From: a virus
IMG/VR virus record: IMGVR_UViG_3300018411_000022
Span: 1-64,000 of that record
Reading direction: 5' to 3' (one strand)
DNA: 64,000 nt
A program made the position numbers and the translations under genes. Below the pieces are notes generated by a model, which did not search any database, was not told where the DNA came from, and saw only the letters and a program-made list of their open reading frames with translations. Positions 58,169 to 64,000 of the stretch are shown here, piece by piece. Position 1 is the first letter of the stretch. Each line of letters begins with the position of its first letter.

Positions 58169-58183
58169 CCGGGGTCGGGTTTT
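58156..58183 (+). terminator. terminator hairpin with the stop codon in its loop
   Basis: CCCGACTCC/GGGGTCGGG 9-bp stem; the loop TTAACC contains the TAA of the gene at 57815; TTTTAT follows. Confidence 0.8.
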
Positions 58184-58205
58184 ATAACGCCTATTGGAGT
58201 AAAGA

Positions 58206-58661
58206 ATGGTCGCCAACCTTAAACTGTTTGGTATTGATGAACAAGAGTGTCACCTGAAAAAGGCTGAAACGTTAGAATGGCTTAAACAGGGCGCACCGGG
58301 TCTTGATGTCGGTATGTACGAAATCATGGCTCAGTTTAATGCGGTTGAAGGTGTTGCTACTCGTTGGTGCTGCTCTGGACATGAACATGAAGGTGATAAA
58401 CGCCATACCTTCTATGTCATGTTCAGTTTAACGGAACGTGGTCTTCATTGGATGGAATATTGGTTCAAGGGTTTCATGAGCCTCATGCTCAAAGAAATGT
58501 CGCTGAGTGTTCATCAAGTTTCGTTAAGTAAAACCTACCGCTTGAAGCGTGATGACACCATGCATGAAGTGGTTATTCTAAAAGCGTCTGGATTGAAAAG
58601 CGCGGAGAAACACACGCAGTTCTTGGAGCTGGTGAAGAACTCATTTAACCTAATCCACTGA
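58206..58661 (+). CDS. hypothetical protein, 151 aa
   Basis: GGAG upstream. Contains GVATRWCCSGHEHEGDKRHT near 50; Cys-Cys and His-x-His in one loop may bind metal. A beta strand follows (FYVMFSLTERGLHWMEYW) and then helices. Similar small proteins occur in large phages without known function as far as I recall. An imperfect hairpin (58684-58709) follows. Confidence 0.6.
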   Translation: MVANLKLFGIDEQECHLKKAETLEWLKQGAPGLDVGMYEIMAQFNAVEGVATRWCCSGHEHEGDKRHTFYVMFSLTERGLHWMEYWFKGFMSLMLKEMSLSVHQVSLSKTYRLKRDDTMHEVVILKASGLKSAEKHTQFLELVKNSFNLIH

Positions 58662-58683
58662 TCAGTTAAACTTAACGGTTGTG

Positions 58684-58718
58684 CGGTATCTAATAGAGAC
58701 TGCACAGCTTTTCTTTGG
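58684..58718 (+). terminator. imperfect hairpin, weak terminator
   Basis: TGTGCGGTATCT pairs imperfectly with GAGACTGCACA, followed by GCTTTTCTTT. It lies between the genes at 58206 and 58770. Confidence 0.4.
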
Positions 58719-58769
58719 GGGTTTAGTGTGAACGTTTTTATCAAAGCGGACAGCGTGAGGGAGGCATCG

Positions 58770-59201
58770 ATGCAAATAGACCTCTTTGCACCTAAGGAGT
58801 CTGGTGTGGTAAGCCTGACCCCCAAAGAGTCAGGTTATCTGGCTAGCTATCAACATCAACCCAATTACCAATACCCTCCGCTGCTGGTGGTTAACGGTGT
58901 TTTGGATGCATATGTAGCGAACCTTCTAAAACGCTCTAAAAACTTGGCAGTATCCTGGTGGCTGATGGGTAGTTACGCCTACTACTACTTGGATGAGACC
59001 ATTATCAGCGATGAGTTCTTTGACTACTTGACCGTTCTGATACGGGAGAACTACTCAACGATTGAACACGTCAATAAAGACCTGATTACTGAAGAACGTC
59101 TCTCGGTGGGGTCTGCGTTTGACTTACGTTTGTACCCAACTCGTGTGATGAGCTGTACCCAACAAATTCTGACACAAATGCGCAAAGTCCGTCCCGATTA
59201 A
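58770..59201 (+). CDS. hypothetical protein, 143 aa
   Basis: The ATG at 58770 has a very strong SD (GAGGGAGG, five bases away) and is preferred to the in-frame GTG at 58728. Starts MQIDLFAPKESGVVSLTPKE; Tyr-rich middle (SYAYYYLDETIISDEFFDYL) and helical end. Its stop codon is in the loop of the following terminator. Function unknown. Confidence 0.55.
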   Translation: MQIDLFAPKESGVVSLTPKESGYLASYQHQPNYQYPPLLVVNGVLDAYVANLLKRSKNLAVSWWLMGSYAYYYLDETIISDEFFDYLTVLIRENYSTIEHVNKDLITEERLSVGSAFDLRLYPTRVMSCTQQILTQMRKVRPD

Positions 59202-59219
59202 GGGGCGGACTTTATGCCG
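59184..59219 (+). terminator. 12-bp terminator hairpin with the stop codon in its loop
   Basis: AAAGTCCGTCCC pairs with GGGGCGGACTTT (one wobble). The loop GATTAA holds the last codon and stop of the gene at 58770. TTTATGCCG overlaps the end. 59220-59334 contains only a weak CAAG/CTTG hairpin and a nine-T run at 59297. Confidence 0.85.
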
Positions 59220-59334
59220 TCTTTATTCAGAATCTTATGAAAAGGAACTAAGGCTACGCTTGGGAAACTGGCCTCTCTTGCAAGTCGGGTTCTTGTTTTT
59301 TTTTTGCCCTAATACACAAACTGGAGTCTTCATT

Positions 59335-59733
59335 ATGTTTGATAAACGTTTCTTCGGTTTCGGGGAATTCGGTGCGTGGGTACGCGGCCAAGTCCAAACG
59401 TTGACCGATCATCTGAATCTGAAATTGGGTGAAGTCAACACTCGGATGGATGGAGTGGACCAAACTCTTCTGAACAAAGCCGACCAAAGTGCTTTGGATT
59501 CGACCAATCAAGTAGTAGCGACCAAAGCCAATCAGAACGAAGTGTCTGATGTATTAGACACTAAGTTGGATGCTACTGCTGCAGCGGTAGATTCGGCTAA
59601 GTTGGGTGGACAACTCCCTACCCATTACGCCACAGCAGAAGCGGTGACACAACTTGAAGCCGACGTCAACACCATGTTGACTGACCTCACTGCTGCGTTT
59701 AACGCAGGCGCTGATAAGATCAACGCAGTCTGA
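59335..59733 (+). CDS. tail-fibre-related protein with coiled coil, 132 aa
   Basis: The start at 59335 (MFDKRFFGFGEFGAWVRGQV) has GGAG upstream; 59260 is rejected. Residues about 20-75 are Asp/Asn/Gln/Val heptads as in trimeric fibre stalks. AKLGGQLPTHYATAEAVTQL near 92 is the LGGxxxxxYA motif of phage tail fibres. First gene of the tail-fibre cluster. Probably a fibre stalk or adaptor segment. Confidence 0.65.
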   Translation: MFDKRFFGFGEFGAWVRGQVQTLTDHLNLKLGEVNTRMDGVDQTLLNKADQSALDSTNQVVATKANQNEVSDVLDTKLDATAAAVDSAKLGGQLPTHYATAEAVTQLEADVNTMLTDLTAAFNAGADKINAV

Positions 59734-59745
59734 GTGAGGTGATGT

Positions 59746-60366
59746 ATGGATGCTGAAAATCGTGCAGCTCTTTTGCAGTCCATTGATCGCTTTTCCACAG
59801 CTATACAGGAAAAGACTGATCAATTGGAGTCAGGTATTGCTACACAAGAACTCAACGCTACACAGCTACTTGAGTTGCGGGAAGTCGACGGTATTCCGTA
59901 CAACATCGGGACTGCCCGTAAAGCTATCTTCCAGGGGTTCGTAGGAAACACCACCGGTGGCGGCGAAGAAATACCGTCACAAGGAGACTTTGGTACAATC
60001 CCGAACTTGGGGACCAACGCCAACGTCTACCTACACCTCAAAGTGCCGGTGAACATCAACGTCAATTCAGAGATGTTGTGGTTTCACCTGACAGGCTACG
60101 CGTTTGGTTCGGCTAAGATGATCGATGAAACAATCGTCGGTTACAGCTATGCGGTTAGTAAAACCCTGTTGAATAACAATGCCGCTGGGAACTTCTCACC
60201 AACCCTTTACACCGATGCCAGTGGCAACGTGGTGATTCGGTTGTTGTTCCCAAGTATCTATTACACCACGCTTAAAATCGACACGATGCGGGTGGGTAAT
60301 GGACGGTTGTTCAATAAGGGTGACTTGGTTGCTCGTCTTTCGCTCAGTGCTAACGTCAACTTCTAA
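59746..60366 (+). CDS. tail-fibre/receptor-binding-type protein, paralogue A, 206 aa
   Basis: GAGGTG upstream. The short helical N-terminus (MDAENRAALLQSIDRFSTAI) probably trimerises. The C-terminal ~140 residues are beta-rich and match those of the gene at 60607: NVYLHLKVPVNI, GSAKMIDETIVGY, GNFSPTLYTD, SIYYTTLKIDTM and FNKGDLVARLSL. It is followed by a tail-fibre assembly chaperone gene, supporting a fibre role. Confidence 0.7.
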   Translation: MDAENRAALLQSIDRFSTAIQEKTDQLESGIATQELNATQLLELREVDGIPYNIGTARKAIFQGFVGNTTGGGEEIPSQGDFGTIPNLGTNANVYLHLKVPVNINVNSEMLWFHLTGYAFGSAKMIDETIVGYSYAVSKTLLNNNAAGNFSPTLYTDASGNVVIRLLFPSIYYTTLKIDTMRVGNGRLFNKGDLVARLSLSANVNF

Positions 60367-60375
60367 GGTGTAATT

Positions 60376-60591
60376 ATGAACGAAGAAGAAGTGCTTAAAG
60401 CGGCGTGGGCTTCGGTGCGTGAAACACGTAACCAACTGCTGCGCAAAACCGACTTCACCCAATTGCCTGACAGTCCTCTGTCGGCTGAGCAAAAGAGTGA
60501 GATGGCTGCGTATCGTCAACGGTTGCGTGACATAACCGAGACCATTGAATCGCCATATGCGGTTGTTTGGCCGACTACACCGTCCTTCTAA
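60376..60591 (+). CDS. tail-fibre assembly chaperone-like protein, 71 aa
   Basis: AAGGTG upstream. The whole protein fits the small phage fibre-assembly pattern: WASVRETRNQLLRKTDFTQL, then PDSPLSAEQKSEMAAYRQRL, then RDI and a final VVWPTTP. Equivalent WxxxRxxRNxLLxxTDW...YRQxLRD...WPxxP proteins help fold or attach tail fibres. It lies between the two paralogous fibre genes, the place expected for a fibre chaperone. Confidence 0.75.
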   Translation: MNEEEVLKAAWASVRETRNQLLRKTDFTQLPDSPLSAEQKSEMAAYRQRLRDITETIESPYAVVWPTTPSF

Positions 60592-60606
60592 CTGTGAGGT
60601 GGTGTG

Positions 60607-61206
60607 ATGATTGAATCGGTTAACCAGCTGGTCGATGCAACAGAACAACAGTTGATTGACTATGCGTTGCGCTTGAGTGAAGTCACCGAAGACTTAGCAG
60701 GGCTTAATGCTTTGCAGAGTATAGAAGGTGACCCAACACGTCCGGGATGTGTTCGTCGAGGGATTTTCCAAGGCATCATTTACGCCACCGGTGGTGCACC
60801 GGGTATAGGTGCTGCTGGTGATTTTCCTCGAATAGATTTGGGCGACACGAATAACGTCTATCTTCATTTTAAATTGCCGCTCAAGATCACAACCAACAAC
60901 CGTATGTTTCACCTGCGGTTTCGAGGTTATTGCTACGGGTCGGCTAAAATCATCGACGAGACCGTAGTGGGTTATTGTAAAGCGTCGGCAGGTCGGACTG
61001 AAGGGATTGCTACTAAAGGCAATTTCTCACCGACCGTGTACGTAGACAGTAACAACAACGTGATCGTTCGCATGTTCTTTTCCAGCATCTATTATTCTAC
61101 CATGTCGATTGATTCGATGATGGTGTCTACAGGGGCTGAGAGTGCCATGTTTAATCGTGGGGACTTGGTGGCTAGGATGTCACTGGCCTCTACAGTTACC
61201 TTCTAA
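60607..61206 (+). CDS. tail-fibre/receptor-binding-type protein, paralogue B, 199 aa
   Basis: The ATG at 60607 lies six bases after GAGG; a GTG at 60604 is too close. Helical N-terminus (MIESVNQLVDATEQQLIDYA). Its C-terminal domain is shared with paralogue A (NVYLHFKLPLKI, GSAKIIDETVVGY, GNFSPTVYVD, SIYYSTMSIDSM, FNRGDLVARMSL). The region around residues 50-75 (TRPGCVRRGIFQGIIYATGG) differs. Duplication with divergence suggests two fibre tips or host-range variants. Confidence 0.7.
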   Translation: MIESVNQLVDATEQQLIDYALRLSEVTEDLAGLNALQSIEGDPTRPGCVRRGIFQGIIYATGGAPGIGAAGDFPRIDLGDTNNVYLHFKLPLKITTNNRMFHLRFRGYCYGSAKIIDETVVGYCKASAGRTEGIATKGNFSPTVYVDSNNNVIVRMFFSSIYYSTMSIDSMMVSTGAESAMFNRGDLVARMSLASTVTF

Positions 61207-61209
61207 AGG

Positions 61210-61263
61210 GGTTACTCACAGAGGCGGTCACACGCCTCTGTGGGTTTTATAAAAGGTATCGTC
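61210..61263 (+). terminator. short hairpin between fibre genes
   Basis: CACAGAGGCG pairs with CGCCTCTGTG around TCACA at 61218-61242, then GGTTTTAT. Weak T-tract. The SD of the next gene (AAAAGG) follows. Confidence 0.65.
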
Positions 61264-61914
61264 ATGACAATTCAAACACAACTGGTTGCGCTTAAGGCCA
61301 GCGTGGAAAAGGTTATCACCGACACTACAACGGCACTGAAGAAGAAAGTGACTTCGTCGTTTGCTGCCAATAACGCATTGTTGTTAGGCGGTAAAACCTT
61401 TGCTGAGATTATGTCCGCCAGTCAAACTTCAGCAGCTGCTCACATAGCCAGTCGTAATAACCACAATACCACGGCTGCCCAAGTAGGGAGCTATAGCACC
61501 GCACAAGTACAAGCGGCGTTAGCACAACTGTTGGCTGCTCAATATGTACCGATTTCTCGTTACGGGGCACCAGGTACCACTATTGCGCCCACTACTTCAG
61601 GTTTAAACCTGACCTTAAAACCAGTGTCCTGTTTCTTGGCTGGTCTGTATGCCAATCTGCCACAACAGGTACTGAGTTTTGCAGGTTATACCAATCGCAC
61701 CAACTACGTTTATTTAGAGGTGTCGAATGGGTCGTTGGTCTATGTGATCAAAACCGCTAAAACACCCGACACATTGACCAGCATGTTTTTAGGAACTGTT
61801 GTGACCTCAGCGACAGCTATCACTAGCCACACTCTGACGCACCTGTCTCGGTTGGACGTGTGTCGAATGGTCACCAACGCCAACGGTTCATTAGGTTTGG
61901 TTCGGGAGGTATAA
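61264..61914 (+). CDS. tail-fibre protein, 216 aa
   Basis: The start at 61264 (MTIQTQLVALKASVEKVITD) has AAAGG upstream. A helical stalk leads to NNHNTTAAQVGSYSTAQVQA, then VPISRYGAPGTT and a beta-rich head. The N-x-H-x-T...VGxYxxAxV and (I/V)S(R)YG pieces recur in the next two genes, marking a family of modular fibre chains. Its stop abuts the next ATG. Confidence 0.7.
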   Translation: MTIQTQLVALKASVEKVITDTTTALKKKVTSSFAANNALLLGGKTFAEIMSASQTSAAAHIASRNNHNTTAAQVGSYSTAQVQAALAQLLAAQYVPISRYGAPGTTIAPTTSGLNLTLKPVSCFLAGLYANLPQQVLSFAGYTNRTNYVYLEVSNGSLVYVIKTAKTPDTLTSMFLGTVVTSATAITSHTLTHLSRLDVCRMVTNANGSLGLVREV

Positions 61915-62586
61915 ATGAGCATCATTGAAAAAATTACCGCTTTGCGTAACCAGCTGGATACGATGTTCACCGACATCAAAACTCTACTGAGTAAAAAGTT
62001 GGCTCGCGCCTCGGTAGCAGATAACGCCTTGGCCATTGAGGGTAAAACCCAAACCCATCTGACCAACACCGTGAATGTGGTTGTCGCCTCACATGAAGCG
62101 AATAAAACCAATCCTCACCAAACCACTGCAGCCCATTTGGGAATGCTCACCACGGCTCAGATAGACGCCTTATTGGCACCTTTGATGCCGCAAGGACAGT
62201 TAGCAGTATCACGTTACGGGTCAATGGATACTACTTTCCCAACGGTGATCGGTAGTGGTGGCTGGGTGGTCAGTTTCCAAAACGCAGTGCCGGTGATTTT
62301 AACAGGACAAGAAGGGGTGTTGGCGGCAGCTGACTACGACTTGTCGCAATCGATTGTTAACCCGGCCAACAAAACGATTTACGTTTATGTGGTGTTAGAT
62401 GCCGGGGCGTTGCGTTACAGGTTCAGTGAATCGGTGTTGGCTGAGACGGACGTACTGATGAACATTGGTACTCTCACCACGAATGCCTCAGGCATCCTGA
62501 GCACAGCGATTCGTAAAGTGTCGCGTCTTATGACGCAATATCGGGTATACACCAACCGAGACGGAACGATTGAGGTGGTCGCATGA
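61915..62586 (+). CDS. tail-fibre protein, paralogue, 223 aa
   Basis: The ATG immediately follows the previous stop, with GGGAGG upstream. Same plan as 61264: helical start (MSIIEKITALRNQLDTMFTD), NPHQTTAAHLGMLTTAQIDA, AVSRYGSMDTT, then a beta head. Its stop overlaps the next start (ATGA), so the three fibre chains are made from one message by coupling. Confidence 0.7.
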   Translation: MSIIEKITALRNQLDTMFTDIKTLLSKKLARASVADNALAIEGKTQTHLTNTVNVVVASHEANKTNPHQTTAAHLGMLTTAQIDALLAPLMPQGQLAVSRYGSMDTTFPTVIGSGGWVVSFQNAVPVILTGQEGVLAAADYDLSQSIVNPANKTIYVYVVLDAGALRYRFSESVLAETDVLMNIGTLTTNASGILSTAIRKVSRLMTQYRVYTNRDGTIEVVA

Positions 62587-64000
62587 AATTCAATCTCAAC
62601 CTAACTACCTTGTCTGATGCGATGGGGCGGTACTTTCAGGCTTTACATGATAAAGCCATTTCACGTGTGGTGCCAACCGTCAGTGCTGACAACAGCGACG
62701 CACTGAATGGCCTACCGTATAGCGATCTGGAAACACAAAGCCTACAAACGATCATGGACCATCAACTGGTTAAAGGCAACCCACACAACCTGACGCCGGC
62801 GGATGTTGGTGGTTATAGTGAAGCTGAGGTGCGTAGTTTGGCCGCCACACGGATGCCTGAAGGGATTCTGCCGTTATCCTCGTACGGCACACCCGACTAC
62901 CTGCCGGTGGGTTTGGCCGCCACATTCGAAGGGGCCACCACCATCACCGAACCTAAAGATGCTGGTATGTTCGTGGAAGACGATGGAACATTGATCATAC
63001 TGAGAAATGGAACCAACGGTTCGGGACGAGGTGTTTACTACGCCTATTTGAGAAACGCGATGGTAGGCAACCTTCGCCAACCCATCCGCACTAACAAAAA
63101 ATACCGACCAGCCTATTTCCCAGCAGGAATGGAAGCGGCATACGTTATTAGCTGTAGCGAATCGGTTATCATGGGTCGTTTACAAGATGCCAATGGGTCT
63201 TTGGGGGATTACTTTATATCCCTGACTAACGGCTCTTACAACGATGCTAAACATACCGGTGCTGTGATCTCAACCAGTACCTATCAAGGAGCGCGAGGTA
63301 CTGCCGTTGTCGCCGGCGCTACGGTCTATTACCTGATCCCCACCGGTTTGTATGCCAGTGGTGCTTTTGGCTTTTTGGTTTATCAAGTTTCTAAAGCGGC
63401 GGTTGCTGCTGGCGGCACGGTAGCATTTACCTTGGTGACAGGTATCACTACTACAGGATTCAGTGGAACGGTAGCAAACGCTGGCTTGATCCACCTGGCC
63501 AACGTCAGTGTCAGTGACGATCCGGCCACTAAACCACTGGTATTGTCAGTCGGTACTGGTTTTACAGCCCGCAACGTCTTCCACTACGAGATACCATACC
63601 TTCAATTGGCTGCTGACCCTGTCACCGGTAAATTGCGCGGGTTGGTGATAGGACGCTCCTATTTTGCTAACAGTTACTCCAGTACTCGAGGTGCAGTGAT
63701 CTTTAGCTTCACCTACGATCCTGTGAGCAAAACAGCTGCGCTGGACGAGACAAACATTGTTCAAGCAACGATGACTCGTCAAGACAACAATTCCATTACT
63801 CCGTCAGGAACGTTGTTTTCTAAATCCGAATCGGCTTTAGGTTACCCGCCCACCGGCAACGTCTACGACGCCCGCATCTATTCGGGGAGTGGGTGGGTAT
63901 TCCACATGATCAACAGCCAAACAGTAGATAGCGTGGCTTTGTATCGCTCACAGATGGTTGACTTCAGTGACAAATACGAAGCTCTGCGCTTACCTCGTCA
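62583..64000 (+). CDS. large tail-fibre protein (partial, runs off the window)
   Basis: Starts ATG 62583 overlapping the previous stop by 4 bases; open to the window edge (472 codons so far). N-terminus MKFNLNLTTLSDAMGRYFQA, then NPHNLTPADVGGYSEAEVRS and PLSSYGTPDYLPVG, which match the two preceding fibre genes. A long Gly/Ser/Thr/Tyr-rich beta region follows, typical of fibre shafts. Probably the main long fibre; the receptor-binding end lies beyond the window. Confidence 0.75.
   Translation, partial: MKFNLNLTTLSDAMGRYFQALHDKAISRVVPTVSADNSDALNGLPYSDLETQSLQTIMDHQLVKGNPHNLTPADVGGYSEAEVRSLAATRMPEGILPLSSYGTPDYLPVGLAATFEGATTITEPKDAGMFVEDDGTLIILRNGTNGSGRGVYYAYLRNAMVGNLRQPIRTNKKYRPAYFPAGMEAAYVISCSESVIMGRLQDANGSLGDYFISLTNGSYNDAKHTGAVISTSTYQGARGTAVVAGATVYYLIPTGLYASGAFGFLVYQVSKAAVAAGGTVAFTLVTGITTTGFSGTVANAGLIHLANVSVSDDPATKPLVLSVGTGFTARNVFHYEIPYLQLAADPVTGKLRGLVIGRSYFANSYSSTRGAVIFSFTYDPVSKTAALDETNIVQATMTRQDNNSITPSGTLFSKSESALGYPPTGNVYDARIYSGSGWVFHMINSQTVDSVALYRSQMVDFSDKYEALRLPR

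Noticed and set aside
1-64000. CRISPR arrays, insertion sequences, integrase or attachment sites
   Set aside because: No regularly spaced repeats, transposase motifs or terminal inverted repeats with flanking duplications were seen; the only mobile element recognised is the homing endonuclease.

Overview
The window is part of the genome of a phiKZ-like jumbo myophage (Chimalliviridae-type), most likely infecting Pseudomonas or a close relative. The case rests on the phage's own multisubunit RNA polymerase genes. There is a beta C-terminal half, a beta-prime C-terminal half and a 520-aa protein where phiKZ has gp68, in the order known for the non-virion RNAP and followed by an SF2 helicase as in phiKZ. 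A second beta-prime C-terminal fragment, presumably of the virion RNAP, lies further on. Several intergenic regions carry TATATTAC, the published core of the phiKZ early promoter. GC content is moderate and the DNA is almost fully coding, with short intergenic hairpins. I see no tRNA, rRNA, CRISPR array or integrase. The chimallin, PhuZ, capsid and terminase genes are not recognisable here.

Layout. 1-5.7 kb: small conserved genes, an SbcD/Mre11-like nuclease and a probable ssDNA-binding protein. 5.9-17.3 kb: the transcription block (gp68-like, two conserved genes, RNAP beta-C and beta-prime-C, helicase). 17.4-21.3 kb, minus strand: a second beta-prime fragment, a GIY-YIG homing endonuclease and two conserved genes. 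21.4-24.3 kb: a 505-aa structural or assembly protein with a likely -1 frameshift at a T8 run, then a DarG-like macrodomain. 24.4-28.4 kb: small early genes behind TATATTAC promoters, including a noncoding stretch with a 13-nt copy of the 16S rRNA 3' end. 28.5-31 kb: a secreted SNase-type nuclease and the N-terminal part of a family B DNA polymerase. 31-42.5 kb: virion genes, including an M48-like membrane metalloprotease, a 969-aa structural protein and an inner-head-type protein with serial protease sites. 42.6-44 kb: early genes including a Tad1-like anti-Thoeris protein. 44.1-49.6 kb: a tail/baseplate-like operon ending in thymidylate kinase. 49.6-59.2 kb: accessory genes including a Nudix-like protein and thymidylate synthase. 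59.3-64 kb: tail-fibre genes, duplicated and linked to a tail-fibre assembly chaperone; the last gene runs off the window.

How it fits together. The phage RNAPs read AT-rich early promoters and transcription stops at compact hairpins, many flanked by a shared CGGCATAAA box. Thymidylate synthase and kinase feed dTTP to replication. At least two products (macrodomain, Tad1-like) act on ADP-ribose or NAD-derived signals, and a Nudix-like protein may do so. This suggests counter-defence against NAD- and ADP-ribose-based immunity. Function assignments beyond those with visible catalytic or structural motifs are deliberately left open.
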